Shown: in pieces, positions 1 through 9,163 of the stretch
Layout: each line of letters begins with the position of its first letter
How positions within the stretch are numbered: the first letter of the stretch is position 1
Assembly: GCF_007670255.1 (NCBI RefSeq)
Contig: NZ_SZVS01000007.1
Location: 124,001-188,000, forward strand
Source of the DNA: Paenarthrobacter nicotinovorans
GTDB taxonomy: Bacteria > Actinomycetota > Actinomycetes > Actinomycetales > Micrococcaceae
Reading direction: 5' to 3'
DNA length: 64,000 nt
Made by a program: the position numbers and the translations under genes
The notes under the pieces: model-generated
Seen by the model: only the letters and a program-made list of their open reading frames with translations
The model's database searches: none
What the model was told of the DNA's origin: nothing

Positions 1-813
1 CATCAGCACGCCCAGGGTCAGTACGTAGAACAGCAGCACGCGAACGGGCACAGTATTAACAGCCTGCGGAATGACCTTCTTGGGATCGGCAGCTTCGCCT
101 GCGGTGATGCCAATCGTTTCGATGCCGCCAAAGGCAAACATCACGACGGCGAACGCGGCCAAGAGCCCCTCGAAACCGTTAGGGAACAGACCGCCGTGGT
201 TCACAAGGTTCCCCAGCCCCGGTGCCACGCCGCCGCCGTCGGCCGTTTGGAAACCGAACACGACGATCGCTGCACCGCCGACGATCATGGCGATAATCGC
301 CACCACTTTGATCAGCGAGAACCAGAACTCAAGCTCGCCGAACACCTTCACGCTGAGCAGGTTCATGGCCCCCAGGAACAGGATGATCGCGAGCACCCAG
401 ATCCATCTGTCCACCTGCGGGAACCAGAAGCCCATGTAGATGCTGAAAGCAGTGACGTCGGCGATTGCCACGATTGCCATCTCGAAGACATACGTCCACC
501 CGGTCACAAAACCGGCGAAAGGGCCGAGGTAGCGGCTGGCGTACTGCCCGAAGGAGCCGGAAACGGGGTGCCGCACTGCCATTTCGCCGAGTGCGCGCAT
601 CACCATGAAGACGGCGGCGCCGCCGATGATGTAGGCGAGGAGAACGGCCGGGCCGGCTTTTTGGATGGCCGACGCGGAGCCGTAGAAGAGGCCCGTGCCG
701 ATCGCTGATCCGAGTGCCATGAAGCGGATGTGTCGGACGTTGAGGCCCCGGCTAAGTGCCGTACCTGCGGCTTGGAGGACAGAGCTCTCCTCAGCCAGCT
801 TGGTTTGTTGCAT
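1..813 (-). CDS. Amino acid permease, APC superfamily (partial, C-terminus outside window)
   Basis: The reverse-strand frame is open from ATG at 813 to the window edge, giving 271 residues without a stop, so the C-terminal part is missing. The N-terminus reads [17 protein letters not shown] and continues with the family hallmark [20 protein letters not shown] (about residues 27-46), the substrate-binding glycine-rich helix 1 of APC/AAT transporters. Helix 6 is recognisable in [16 protein letters not shown]. About seven hydrophobic segments are visible. It is a cytoplasmic-membrane proton or sodium symporter for an amino acid. Its position beside a histidine-degradation cluster, and a putative operator at 899-916 shared with the hut genes, suggest histidine or urocanate uptake. 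Substrate is inferred; the family call is secure. Confidence 0.88.
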   Translation of the reverse strand, partial: MQQTKLAEESSVLQAAGTALSRGLNVRHIRFMALGSAIGTGLFYGSASAIQKAGPAVLLAYIIGGAAVFMVMRALGEMAVRHPVSGSFGQYASRYLGPFAGFVTGWTYVFEMAIVAIADVTAFSIYMGFWFPQVDRWIWVLAIILFLGAMNLLSVKVFGELEFWFSLIKVVAIIAMIVGGAAIVVFGFQTADGGGVAPGLGNLVNHGGLFPNGFEGLLAAFAVVMFAFGGIETIGITAGEAADPKKVIPQAVNTVPVRVLLFYVLTLGVLM

Positions 814-898
814 GGTAAAACCTTCTCGTCTTTGGGAGGGGATCGCTATCCAGCAGATCACTTTTGGCGGCTCTGTGATCGGACTCACGGGTGTTTGG

Positions 899-916
899 TG
901 TCTTTGATCGCAGACA
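899..916. promoter_or_regulatory. Putative hut-type operator, permease promoter region
   Basis: TGTCTTTGATCGCAGACA, inside a perfect 6-bp inverted repeat (GTGTCT at 898-903, AGACAC at 912-917). It lies 86 bp upstream of the permease start and has the same 18-bp layout as the sites at 3148, 3216, 4613 and 10700. Binding by the IclR protein encoded at 3275-4084 is inferred. Confidence 0.45.
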
Positions 917-1072
917 CTCCGGAGCGCTGCCAGTTACACGGTGGTAAAAGTCATAGTTCCCGGTCGGATAGGATGACCGCGGACAGGACTTCAACACGGT
1001 CAGGCATCCCTCGCACTCGCGTCGCCCCCAATTGAACTCTGTGCTGACTCGCATCTGTTATCTGGGGGACTC

Positions 1073-3118
1073 ATGATTTCCGTAATCCGCGCTACCCGAC
1101 GCCGTTGGGCCGCTGCCGTTGTTGCCGTCGTGGCCGGGGCTTCCTTGCTTTTCGCTGCTCCTGCCCAGGCCTATGAAATACCGACATTCGAGGTCCCGAA
1201 CGCGTCCCAGGCGCCCGTGCCGTTTGTGGAGCGGGTGAGTGACGCCGCCGGTGTCGTTGAACTGTGGAAGACCGGCGGTCCCGCGACACGCACCGCCGCA
1301 GCTGCAGCCCTGGTGGGTGGCGCTGATGCGATCCAGGCATTTCTCGACGGCGGACAGGACGTCGCGCTGGCGGCTGACCGGAAGCAGTTGGTCACCGAGC
1401 TGACGACGCGGGGGAGCGAGCATGTACGGGAGAGCGCGGTCCGGGTACTGGCTACCAATGACCCAGCTGCGATCGCGAGCTTCCTCTCAAATGGCTGGGC
1501 AAAGTCCTGGGATCTCGATCTGCGCATCACTGCTACGAGGTTCCTTAACTACTCGGGTCCCATCCGGACGGGTGCATCCAAGAGCTTGGATCAAGGCAGC
1601 GAAGCCGTGGAGCGGTACGTTCTTTCAGGCTGGCTGGACGCCGCTGAGATAAGCGACCGCCAAACCGCGTTCCAGCTTTTTGACTCACCTTCTGCCGGCG
1701 TTCGCGCTGCGGCCAAGGCGGCCGTGATCACCGATGACCGGGACGTAGTCGCTGATTTCCTTCGCTACGGCCAGTTCGTGGCAGCGGCTCAGGATGCTGA
1801 GTCGGCGACTGTTGCGGCTCTCCTCGATGGGGTCAAGGCAGATATCAGCTCGAACCCCAACGGAACGGCTGCTGTGGCAGAACGTGCGAACGCCGCGGTC
1901 GAGAAGGCGCGGAGCGCTGCCGCAGCCGCAAGGACCGCGCACGGCTCACGGCTTGCATCAGACCGGGACTTCCTCTCATCCCAAGCCACGAAGGGGCAGG
2001 TTGCAGACAATGCCCAGGAGTCATCTGAGGAGGATGCGAAGACTGCCTTTGCCAAGGCCGCCCAGGAGATCCCGGGTCTCCTGAGCAGACTTGAAGCACC
2101 CGGAGCTGACCTTGATGCTTTGATCGACGATGCCCGCCAAGCCACTCTTGATCTTTCGCTGGTGGGGACGCCAGCGGTCCGGACCGCCGCTGAAGCGGCT
2201 CTCGGGACCGGGGATGCCGCAATCAAGGAATTCATCGTAAGCGGTCACCGCGCAGCCAGAGAGCTCAACAGCCGTGAATTCGTCGCAGACCGGCAGCGTG
2301 CCTATCAGCTTCTGGCAGTCGGCGGGGAGTTTGTGGAGAAGGCCGCCACGCGTGCGCTCGAATCGCTCAGTCACGCTGACGTTCGGTATTTCCTGGAATA
2401 TGGTTTCGATCAGGCTCGGAACCTGGACAACCGCATCCAGACGACATTTGCATTGGAATCAACGCCCGAGGTCCGCGCGGCCGCGAGCGTGGCCCTCGAT
2501 GGCAGCCGCGCAGACCGTGAGGGCTTCATCTCGGAAGGTCGGGCCGCAGCCGCTGACCGGGACGCCGCGACCGCAACCCACGTTGCATCCATCGACGCCA
2601 TGATCACCGAGCTCGCCGCTCTGGCGAATCAGGCAACGGTCGACGCCGGCAAGGCGGCAGACGCTGCAAAGGCGGCCGAAGCTGCCGCGGAAGCTGCCCG
2701 TCAGGCCGAGGCCGCCCGCCAAGCCGAAGCAGCGCGACAGGCTACCGGAGCGGGGAACTCCCCGTTTGCAGCCGGAAACGTCGACGCATCGCAGGGATTT
2801 GCAACGGGAGCAGCCCCGATCGTCGTTCCGTGGCCGCGCGACTCTTCCGCCGCCGTCGTACTGGGTGAAACGGGAGCCGCACCCGCGGCCGCATCAACGC
2901 CGTCGGCAGCCCCGAGCATTTCCGTGCCCCCGGCAGCATCCGCGGCCCAGGGTTCCACGTCGGTGGATTCACAGTCACAGGAAGCGGCTGCTCCCTTGGC
3001 TGCGTCCTCTCCGGGCATGAATTGGTGGACCATCGGGCTGATTGTGGTGCTGGTCCTGGCGGCGGCCGGAGCCATCACCCTCCTGCTGAGGCGTAAGGGC
3101 GCGGCGGGGAAGGGCTAG
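1073..3118 (+). CDS. Secreted, membrane-anchored ALF-repeat protein
   Basis: 681 residues. The start is ATG at 1073 after a GGGGGA ribosome site. A signal peptide (twin arginines near residue 10, hydrophobic core, cleavage near AQA-YE at about residue 33) leads to seven degenerate copies of the actinobacterial ALF repeat (pattern A-x-x-AL-x-G-x5-FL-x-x-G). Four lie at about residues 70-235 and three at about 370-490. Two alanine-rich, probably coiled-coil stretches separate and follow them (about 255-330 and 500-560). The protein ends with a Pro/Ala/Ser-rich linker, one transmembrane helix (about 650-672) and a basic tail, with no LPXTG motif. It should sit on the outer face of the membrane. 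ALF repeats have no established function. The gene is monocistronic, divergent from the permease. Confidence 0.8.
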   Translation: MISVIRATRRRWAAAVVAVVAGASLLFAAPAQAYEIPTFEVPNASQAPVPFVERVSDAAGVVELWKTGGPATRTAAAAALVGGADAIQAFLDGGQDVALAADRKQLVTELTTRGSEHVRESAVRVLATNDPAAIASFLSNGWAKSWDLDLRITATRFLNYSGPIRTGASKSLDQGSEAVERYVLSGWLDAAEISDRQTAFQLFDSPSAGVRAAAKAAVITDDRDVVADFLRYGQFVAAAQDAESATVAALLDGVKADISSNPNGTAAVAERANAAVEKARSAAAAARTAHGSRLASDRDFLSSQATKGQVADNAQESSEEDAKTAFAKAAQEIPGLLSRLEAPGADLDALIDDARQATLDLSLVGTPAVRTAAEAALGTGDAAIKEFIVSGHRAARELNSREFVADRQRAYQLLAVGGEFVEKAATRALESLSHADVRYFLEYGFDQARNLDNRIQTTFALESTPEVRAAASVALDGSRADREGFISEGRAAAADRDAATATHVASIDAMITELAALANQATVDAGKAADAAKAAEAAAEAARQAEAARQAEAARQATGAGNSPFAAGNVDASQGFATGAAPIVVPWPRDSSAAVVLGETGAAPAAASTPSAAPSISVPPAASAAQGSTSVDSQSQEAAAPLAASSPGMNWWTIGLIVVLVLAAAGAITLLLRRKGAAGKG

Positions 3119-3147
3119 CCACAGCCACCGCTGAGCGCACCGCCGTC

Positions 3148-3165
3148 CGTACGGGATCCCAGACA
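3148..3165. promoter_or_regulatory. Putative hut-type operator, distal site upstream of iclR
   Basis: CGTACGGGATCCCAGACA; the halves match as an inverted repeat at 6 of 9 positions. It is one of two such sites in the 156-bp gap before the IclR gene, 68 bp upstream of the second, and suggests autoregulation. Confidence 0.35.
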
Positions 3166-3215
3166 CCGATCCCCGCCAACCCGCTGGTGTTCCCTCCCTA
3201 AAAGGTGCACGCTTG

Positions 3216-3233
3216 AGTACGGGATACCGGACA
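3216..3233. promoter_or_regulatory. Putative hut-type operator, proximal site upstream of iclR
   Basis: AGTACGGGATACCGGACA. The run ATACCGGACAGC starting at 3224 is identical to the one starting at 4621 in front of hutU. It lies 42 bp before the IclR start codon. Confidence 0.45.
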
Positions 3234-3274
3234 GCTCCTGCGGTAGCCCTTCAGGACCACAGCAGCGAGGAACA

Positions 3275-4084
3275 ATGACCACCACGCCAACCGCGCCCGG
3301 CAAAGCCACGTCCAAAGTCCCGGCTGCCGAAAATACCCTGCGCATCCTGAAGCTGTTGGCTTCGCGGCGGGGGCCGATGGCGGCGTCGAACATTGCCACT
3401 GCGTTGGGCCTGCCGCGGTCCAGTGTCTACCACCTGCTCGGCGTGATGGAGGCCAACGGCTTCGTCCTGCACCTCCACGAGGAACAGCGCTACGGCCTGG
3501 GCATCAGCGCCTTCGAACTCAGCTCCGCGTACTCGCGCCAGGAGCCGCTGTCCCGCTTGGGCCGGCCCATGCTGGCTTCGCTCGTCGACGTGATCGGCGA
3601 GAGCGCACACTTGGCGGTGCTCCACGGCCGGGACGTCCTCTACATTGTGGAGGAACGCGCCAAGAACCGCCCAAGTCTGGTGACCGACGTCGGCGTCCGC
3701 CTTCCCAGCCACCTCACCGCCAGCGGCCGCGCCATCCTCGCCGCCCTGCCCAAATCGCAGGTCCGTGCGCTGTACCCCAACGCTGCCGCCTTCACCTCAC
3801 GCAACGAGGTCGAATTTCCCATCATGAAGTACTCGGCCCTGTCGTCCCACCTCGACCAGGTGCGGCAGCGCGGTTACGCCACCGAAAACGGCGAAATTAC
3901 GCCTGGATTCGGCTCCATCGCAGTGCCCGTGACGGATCACGTTGGATGGCCGACGGCGGCAGTCGCCGTCACCTTCCTGGAGGACAAAGTGCCTGCTGAG
4001 CAGTGGCCGGTACTGGCCGCGCGCATCAGGAAGGCTGCGGACGAACTTTCCGTCCGGATCCACGGGCGTCCGACGGCGGGCTGA
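3275..4084 (+). CDS. IclR-family transcriptional regulator, probable histidine-utilisation regulator
   Basis: 269 residues, ATG start after GAGGAAC. An N-terminal winged helix-turn-helix (about residues 19-80, with SRRGPMAASNIATALGLPRS and the recognition helix SSVYHLLGVMEANGF) precedes the C-terminal effector domain typical of IclR proteins (about 90-262, with the conserved HLTASGRAILAALP segment). Full length for the family. It lies directly upstream of hutUH on the same strand, separated only by a convergent SRPBCC gene, and two palindromes of the proposed hut type lie in its own promoter. The ligand is likely histidine or urocanate, by context only. Whether it represses or activates cannot be read from the sequence. 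Confidence 0.88.
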   Translation: MTTTPTAPGKATSKVPAAENTLRILKLLASRRGPMAASNIATALGLPRSSVYHLLGVMEANGFVLHLHEEQRYGLGISAFELSSAYSRQEPLSRLGRPMLASLVDVIGESAHLAVLHGRDVLYIVEERAKNRPSLVTDVGVRLPSHLTASGRAILAALPKSQVRALYPNAAAFTSRNEVEFPIMKYSALSSHLDQVRQRGYATENGEITPGFGSIAVPVTDHVGWPTAAVAVTFLEDKVPAEQWPVLAARIRKAADELSVRIHGRPTAG

Positions 4085-4122
4085 CGCGGCTCGCGGTCTT
4101 GGCGCGCCCTGCGTGTCGTCCG

Positions 4123-4566
4123 CTAATTGCCGTCGGCCTGCGGTGAATCGCGCTCAACCATCGCGCGGAAGGTTTCCAGCTCGCCCCGGAAACTGCCCCG
4201 GTACGATCCCGTGGCAAACAGCCTGCCGACCACCGTGGCCACCAAACCCCGCGTCTCGAACACCTGCTGGATGCGGGTTCCACCGCCTTCGGGTGTGAAC
4301 GTGACATCCGATTCCCCTTTGAGGATCGCGTTGCCGAACTTCGTCCGGATATGCCGTGGCCGTTCCGCTGCGATGACTTCCGTGGGGCTCGCCATCCGGC
4401 CAAACCACACCGTATAGCTGCTCCCGGCCTGGTCGGTGGAACCGACGCGATCCGTCACCCGGGTGACGCCGCCGATCCACTCGGTGAACCGGCCCGGGTC
4501 GGTCCAGGCCTCGAAAACCCGCTCCGGTGGCGCTGCGACGAACGTGGACACTCGATACGTTGCCAT
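4123..4566 (-). CDS. SRPBCC family protein (START/AHSA1-like)
   Basis: 147 residues. The start MATYRVSTFVAAPPERVFEAW at 4566 gives a standard SRPBCC N-terminus, although the frame is open further upstream. The signature VAAPPERVFEAWTDPGRFTEW (beta-strand plus helix) and a late TRIQQVFETRG strand are typical of the hydrophobic-ligand cavity fold shared by polyketide cyclases and AHSA1 proteins. Cytoplasmic; ligand unknown. It is convergent with iclR, and its start is only 163 bp from hutU, divergent, so the two may share a promoter region that contains the operator at 4613-4630. Confidence 0.8.
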   Translation of the reverse strand: MATYRVSTFVAAPPERVFEAWTDPGRFTEWIGGVTRVTDRVGSTDQAGSSYTVWFGRMASPTEVIAAERPRHIRTKFGNAILKGESDVTFTPEGGGTRIQQVFETRGLVATVVGRLFATGSYRGSFRGELETFRAMVERDSPQADGN

Positions 4567-4612
4567 GGGTCCAGCATGCGCGTGATGGCGTCCGAAAGCG
4601 AGACCCTGCGCA

Positions 4613-4630
4613 TGTCTGTAATACCGGACA
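4613..4630. promoter_or_regulatory. Putative hut-type operator in front of hutU
   Basis: TGTCTGTAATACCGGACA, with TGTC/GACA ends and 6 of 9 positions symmetrical. It lies 99 bp upstream of hutU in the gap shared with the divergent SRPBCC gene. Confidence 0.5.
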
Positions 4631-4729
4631 GCACCCGTCCAAAAGGCATTCCAGGCAACTGTCGAACAGGCTCTACTGGATACAGAAGATCTTTCACCCA
4701 GACACTTTTCGAGAGATGAAGGAGCCATC

Positions 4730-6460
4730 ATGGCACCCGCCGATTTCACTACTGGAGCCCGCCCGGTCAAAGCCGCCCGTGGTACTGAGCTTTCTGCCAA
4801 GTCGTGGCAGACCGAAGCGCCGTTGCGTATGTTGATGAACAATTTGGATCCTGAGGTTGCCGAGCGTCCGGATGACTTGGTGGTGTACGGCGGCACGGGC
4901 CGCGCAGTGCGGTCGTGGGATGCGTTTGATGCGATCACCCGGACGTTGGAGTCCATGGAGAAGGACGAGACCCTCCTGGTGCAGTCGGGGAAGCCGGTGG
5001 GTGTGTTCCGCACGAATGAGTGGGCGCCGCGGGTGTTGCTGGCGAACTCGAATCTGGTGGGGGACTGGGCGACGTGGCCTGAGTTCCGCCGCTTGGAGGC
5101 TGAGGGCCTGACGATGTATGGGCAGATGACGGCTGGTTCGTGGATTTACATCGGCACGCAGGGCATTCTGCAGGGCACGTACGAAACCTTTGCCGCTGTC
5201 GGGCGCAAGCTTGCTGCTGAGGGCCGTCACCCGGCGCCCGCGGCGGAGGGCTCGGAGGAGGGTTCCCTGGCCGGGACCCTGACCCTGACCGGTGGGTGCG
5301 GTGGCATGGGCGGGGCCCAGCCGCTGGCGGTGACCTTGAATGATGGTGCGTGCCTGATCGTGGATGTGGACGAGACCCGGCTGCGCCGCCGTGCCGGGAA
5401 GCGTTACCTGGACGAGGTCGAAACGGACCTGGACACCGCGATCGCGAAGGTGAACAAGGCCAAGGCTGAGCGTCGCGGCTGGTCGGTGGGGTATGTGGGT
5501 AACGCCGCCGAGGTGTTCCCGGAGCTCCTCCGCCGCCACAAGGCAGGGGAGTTGACCATTGATGTGGTCACGGACCAGACCTCCGCCCACGACCCCCTGT
5601 CCTACCTGCCCGAAGGCATCACCGTCGCTGAGTGGCACACCGAAGCCGAAGCCGATCCGGAAGGCTTCACGAAGAAAGCCCAGGCTTCCATGGCCCGCCA
5701 CGTACAGGCGATGGTGGAGTTCCAGGACGCCGGGGCCGAGGTGTTCGATTACGGCAACTCGATCCGGGATGAGGCCCGCAAGGGCGGCTATGACCGGGCG
5801 TTCGAGTTCCCCGGCTTCGTCCCGGCGTATATCCGTCCCCTGTTCTGTGAGGGTCTGGGCCCGTTCCGCTGGGTCGCCCTCTCGGGGGACCCGGAAGACA
5901 TCCGTGTGACGGATGAGGCGATCAAGGAGTTGTTCCCGGAGAACAAGCACCTGCACAAGTGGTTGGATGCCGCCGCGGAGCGGGTCGAGTTCGAAGGCCT
6001 GCCGGCGCGTATTTGCTGGCTCGGCTACGGCGAACGCCACAAGGCCGGCCTGCTCTTCAACAAGCTCGTGGCCGAGGGCAAGGTCAAGGCCCCGATCGTG
6101 ATCGGCCGTGACCACCTGGACTCCGGTTCCGTCGCGTCCCCGTACCGGGAGACCGAGGCCATGAAGGACGGCTCGGACGCTATCGCTGACTGGCCGCTGC
6201 TGAACGCCCTCACCGCAGCGTCGTCCGGGGCCACCTGGGTGTCGATCCACCACGGTGGCGGGGTCGGGATCGGCCGGTCCATCCACACCGGCCAGGTCTC
6301 CGTCGCCGACGGCACCGAACTCGCCGCAGCGAAACTGACCGCACTGCTGACCAACGACCCCGGCATGGGCGTCATCCGCCACGCCGACGCCGGCTACGAA
6401 CGCGCCATCGACGTCGCCCACGAACGCGGCGTCCGCATCCCCATGAACGAAGGCAAGTAA
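4730..6460 (+). CDS. hutU: Urocanate hydratase
   Basis: 576 residues, full length for urocanase, ATG preceded by GAAGGAGCC. It converts urocanate to imidazolone-propionate, the second step of histidine degradation, using tightly bound NAD as electrophile. Visible motifs are [13 protein letters not shown] near the N-terminus, the glycine-rich [17 protein letters not shown] segment (about residues 185-198), the active-site cysteine in [17 protein letters not shown] and the HHGGGVGIG loop near the C-terminus. The stop codon abuts the hutH ATG (TAAATG), so the two are co-transcribed and probably translationally coupled. Cytoplasmic. Confidence 0.97.
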   Translation: MAPADFTTGARPVKAARGTELSAKSWQTEAPLRMLMNNLDPEVAERPDDLVVYGGTGRAVRSWDAFDAITRTLESMEKDETLLVQSGKPVGVFRTNEWAPRVLLANSNLVGDWATWPEFRRLEAEGLTMYGQMTAGSWIYIGTQGILQGTYETFAAVGRKLAAEGRHPAPAAEGSEEGSLAGTLTLTGGCGGMGGAQPLAVTLNDGACLIVDVDETRLRRRAGKRYLDEVETDLDTAIAKVNKAKAERRGWSVGYVGNAAEVFPELLRRHKAGELTIDVVTDQTSAHDPLSYLPEGITVAEWHTEAEADPEGFTKKAQASMARHVQAMVEFQDAGAEVFDYGNSIRDEARKGGYDRAFEFPGFVPAYIRPLFCEGLGPFRWVALSGDPEDIRVTDEAIKELFPENKHLHKWLDAAAERVEFEGLPARICWLGYGERHKAGLLFNKLVAEGKVKAPIVIGRDHLDSGSVASPYRETEAMKDGSDAIADWPLLNALTAASSGATWVSIHHGGGVGIGRSIHTGQVSVADGTELAAAKLTALLTNDPGMGVIRHADAGYERAIDVAHERGVRIPMNEGK

Positions 6461-8053
6461 ATGACTCTGACAACACACGAACCGCTGACCGTCACCCTCG
6501 GCTCCAGCGGCGTGACCCCGGAAGACGTCGTCGCCGTCGCACGCCACGACGCCAAGGTGACCATCTCCCAGGACGCCCTGGACACCGTTGCCAAGGTCCG
6601 CGCCCACATCGACGGCCTGGCTACCAGCGAGGTTCCGGCGTACGGCATTTCAACGGGTTTCGGTGCCCTGGCCAACCGCCACATCCCGAACGAACTCCGC
6701 ACCCAGCTGCAGAAGTCACTGATCCGCAGCCACGCGGCAGGCATGGGTCCGGCCGTGGAACGCGAAGTCATCCGCGGCATCATGTTCCTCCGTGCCAAGA
6801 CTCTGGCCTCCGGCCGCACGGGCGTCCGGCCCGTGGTCCTGCAGACCATGGTGGATGTCCTCAACGCCGGCATCACCCCGGTGGTCCGCGAGTTCGGCTC
6901 GCTCGGCTGCTCCGGCGACCTCGCTCCGTTGTCCCACTGCGCGCTGGTCCTCATGGGTGAGGGTGAGGCAACAGGGCCCGACGGCGAACTGTACGGGGCC
7001 GCAGGCAAGGCACCTGTTGCTGAGCTGCTCGCGCAGCACGGCATTGAACCCGTGACCCTGGCTGAGAAGGAAGGCCTGGCGCTCGTCAACGGCACCGAGG
7101 GCATGCTCGGCATGCTGCTCATGGCCATCGCGGACCTGCGCATGCTGCTGGCGACCGCCGATGTCACCGCCGCGCTCAGCGTGGAGGCCCTCCTCGGCAC
7201 GGACCAGGTGTTCCTGCCCGAGCTGCACGCTGCACTGCGTCCGCACCCGGGCCAGGCCGCCAGCGCCGACAACATGCTGCGCGTGCTGTCCAACTCGCCG
7301 ATTGTCGCATCCCACCGGATCAACGACACGAAGGTCCAGGACGCCTACTCCCTGCGCTGCGCACCCCAGGTTGCCGGTGCCGTCCGCGACACCGTTGACC
7401 ACGCAGCCCTGGTCGCTTCCCGCGAACTGGCCGCAGCCATCGACAACCCGGTGGTCCTGCCCGACGGCCGCGTCACCTCCAATGGCAACTTCCACGGCGC
7501 CCCCGTCGCGTATGTGCTGGACTTCCTGGCCATCGCGGTCGCCGACCTCAGCTCCATTGCCGAGCGTCGTACGGACCGCATGCTGGATCCTGCCCGCTCG
7601 CACGGACTTCCGGCGTTCCTGGCTGCCGATCCGGGCGTGGACTCGGGCCTCATGATCGCCCAGTACACCCAGGCCGGCCTGGTCTCGGACAACAAGCGCC
7701 TCGCGGTTCCGGCGTCGGTGGACTCGATCCCGAGCTCCGCCATGCAGGAAGACCACGTGTCCATGGGCTGGCACGCGGCCCGGAAGCTGCGCAAGGCCGT
7801 TGAGAACCTGCGGCGCGTGCTCGCCGTCGAGCTTGTCACCAGCGCCCGCGCGATCGACATGCGCACGCAGCTGTCCGACGGCGAACTCACCCCGGGTCCT
7901 GCCGGCGCGGCGGTGCTTGAGGTGCTTCGTGAAGTGGTCCAGGGGCCGGGGACGGACCGGTTCCTGTCGCCCGAACTCGAAGCGGCTGACCGCTTGGTCG
8001 GCTCCGGTGCGGTCCGCGCGGCCGCCGAATCCGCCGTCGGGATTTTGGCCTGA
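6461..8053 (+). CDS. hutH: Histidine ammonia-lyase
   Basis: 530 residues, full length. It deaminates L-histidine to urocanate, the first committed step. The family YGISTGFG loop is present (around residue 62). The self-cyclising MIO tripeptide is Cys150-Ser151-Gly152 (FGSLGCSGDLAPLSH) rather than the commoner Ala-Ser-Gly; cysteine at this position is, as I recall, found in some actinobacterial enzymes. MQEDHVSMGWHAARKL near residue 430 is also conserved. It starts immediately after hutU. A long hairpin follows the stop codon at 8085-8135. Confidence 0.97.
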   Translation: MTLTTHEPLTVTLGSSGVTPEDVVAVARHDAKVTISQDALDTVAKVRAHIDGLATSEVPAYGISTGFGALANRHIPNELRTQLQKSLIRSHAAGMGPAVEREVIRGIMFLRAKTLASGRTGVRPVVLQTMVDVLNAGITPVVREFGSLGCSGDLAPLSHCALVLMGEGEATGPDGELYGAAGKAPVAELLAQHGIEPVTLAEKEGLALVNGTEGMLGMLLMAIADLRMLLATADVTAALSVEALLGTDQVFLPELHAALRPHPGQAASADNMLRVLSNSPIVASHRINDTKVQDAYSLRCAPQVAGAVRDTVDHAALVASRELAAAIDNPVVLPDGRVTSNGNFHGAPVAYVLDFLAIAVADLSSIAERRTDRMLDPARSHGLPAFLAADPGVDSGLMIAQYTQAGLVSDNKRLAVPASVDSIPSSAMQEDHVSMGWHAARKLRKAVENLRRVLAVELVTSARAIDMRTQLSDGELTPGPAGAAVLEVLREVVQGPGTDRFLSPELEAADRLVGSGAVRAAAESAVGILA

Positions 8054-8084
8054 CGTCGAATAAGTGCCTCATTTGAGGCGAAAA

Positions 8085-8135
8085 TTTGTCACGCCCCGGT
8101 CTTTGTACGCAACGCAGGCACCGGGGCGTGGCAAA
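8085..8135 (+). terminator. Hairpin terminator downstream of hutUH
   Basis: 16-nt arms (8085-8100 and 8120-8135, one G-T pair) close a 19-nt loop 31 bp after hutH. It has no long T run, so it is either a weak intrinsic terminator or an mRNA-stabilising hairpin. A smaller perfect repeat GCCTC-ATTT-GAGGC precedes it at 8066-8079. Confidence 0.55.
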
Positions 8136-8250
8136 TGTAGTAGAACTTATGGTGTACGTCACGTCCACGCCGAAGATGTCGTGGGCTTGACGGTCAACCG
8201 TCCACAACTCAATACACAACAGAGAACATCCACAAAGGGGTAGAAGTTCA

Positions 8251-8499
8251 ATGAAGGCACGCGGAGCAGTCCTGTCCAGTCGAAACGCTCACTCGGCAAC
8301 GGTTTCGGATTGGAAGATGCTGAAAGTCGGCGACACGGTGGAAGTGGTCAAGTACGCCCACGTCATCGCAGCCGGTCGGGTCGAGGAAGTCTCCGGCAGC
8401 GGGAACGTGGTGTGGCTTGAGCATTCCGGCCCGGGTGTCACCGAAGAGGGCAAGGAACTGTTCATGAAGTCCGACGGCGTGGTTCTCCGCCGCGCCTAG
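8251..8499 (+). CDS. Small conserved hypothetical protein, SH3/KOW-like
   Basis: 82 residues, ATG preceded by AAAGGGGTAGAAG. The sequence has short beta-strand blocks (MLKVGDTVEVVKYAHVIAAG, then VEEVSGSGNVVWLEH and ELFMKSDGVVLRRA), which resembles a small SH3- or KOW-type barrel; there is no signal peptide or membrane helix. A 197-bp leader separates it from hutH and a very strong terminator follows. I do not recognise a characterised family; function unknown. Confidence 0.7.
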   Translation: MKARGAVLSSRNAHSATVSDWKMLKVGDTVEVVKYAHVIAAGRVEEVSGSGNVVWLEHSGPGVTEEGKELFMKSDGVVLRRA

Positions 8500-8514
8500 G
8501 TGTGGCTTAAACAG

Positions 8515-8573
8515 AAACCGGGGCCCGTTCCCTTCCGCAGGTAGTAGTGGCGGAAGGGAACGGGCCCCGGTTT
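8515..8573. terminator. Strong bidirectional intrinsic terminator
   Basis: Perfect 24-nt arms (8515-8538 and 8550-8573) with an 11-nt loop. They begin with AAA and end with TTT followed by more T, so the structure works on both strands for the convergent genes at 8251-8499 and 8589-8810. Confidence 0.9.
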
Positions 8574-8588
8574 TTGTCGCTGCCGTGA

Positions 8589-8810
8589 TCAGGCAGCGAG
8601 TGCTTCGTGGGTCTGACCGAAGGGAACGGATTCGTCCAGCGCCACGGTGTAGGTGCCGGGTTCGTGCCTGGTCACCAGAATGCCGCAGTTGGCGTCTGCC
8701 GCTGCGTTCTTGATCAGTGCATCCACGGCTTGCTCGAGTCCGTCGTGGATTTCGTCCGCCCGGGAAAAGGACAGACGGATTTCGCGTTCTGCAGTCATTG
8801 CAGGGGTCAT
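8589..8810 (-). CDS. Small hypothetical protein
   Basis: 73 residues from ATG at 8810, chosen because AGGAGG stands 6 nt upstream (an open frame continues to 8858 without such a site; a second ATG is at 8798). Sequence features are REIRLSFSRADEIHDGLEQAV (amphipathic helix) and CGILVTRHEPGTYTVALDESVPFG (beta strands). It is acidic and soluble. Not recognised. It converges on the terminator shared with the gene at 8251. Confidence 0.65.
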   Translation of the reverse strand: MTPAMTAEREIRLSFSRADEIHDGLEQAVDALIKNAAADANCGILVTRHEPGTYTVALDESVPFGQTHEALAA

Positions 8811-8921
8811 GGGGGGCCTCCTATTACTTGCCGCATGCGAGGGCGACCCATCAATCATAGTCGGTGAAGGCCGAATATTTGTAAGATGACTGGCAAGGGA
8901 GTGACCTGTGTCTCAGGCGCA

Positions 8922-8980
8922 CCGAGTTGGCATTTAATGCCAATGTTTGGACAAAACACTGTCATTAAGTGCCAACTCGG
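8922..8980. repeat. Extragenic palindromic element A
   Basis: 18-nt arms CCGAGTTGGCATTTAATG (8922-8939) and CATTAAGTGCCAACTCGG (8963-8980) with one mismatch. The 23-nt loop can itself pair (TGTTT with AAACA). It lies between the small gene at 8589 and tRNA-Cys, with no T run and no adjacent stop codon, so it looks like a repeat element rather than a terminator. Confidence 0.6.
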
Positions 8981-9028
8981 CGGGGGGCAGGCCGGGAGAC
9001 ACGGCGATGACCGAGGCGAGCCCAGCAG

Positions 9029-9099
9029 ACGTGGTGGCGGGATTCGAACCCGCGTCCGCTGCTTTGCAGGCAGCTCCCTGGCCTCTCGGGCACACCACG
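9029..9099 (-). tRNA. tRNA-Cys (anticodon GCA)
   Basis: Reverse-strand cloverleaf of 71 nt. The acceptor stem CGTGGTG pairs with CACCACG, the discriminator is U (usual for tRNA-Cys), the anticodon loop is CTGCAAA, and the T arm is GCGGG-TTCGAAT-CCCGC. CCA is not encoded. Confidence 0.95.
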
Positions 9100-9163
9100 T
9101 GCAAACGACACTAGGCGCCCCGCAGCGGCAGGTTCAACGTTGGTTTCCCGAGCTTTCTCCGCG

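Noticed and set aside
4694..6607. 637-codon open frame on the reverse strand across hutU
   Set aside because: Mirror of the high-GC hutU reading frame; no ribosome site and Gly/Val/Asp-rich composition typical of antisense frames.
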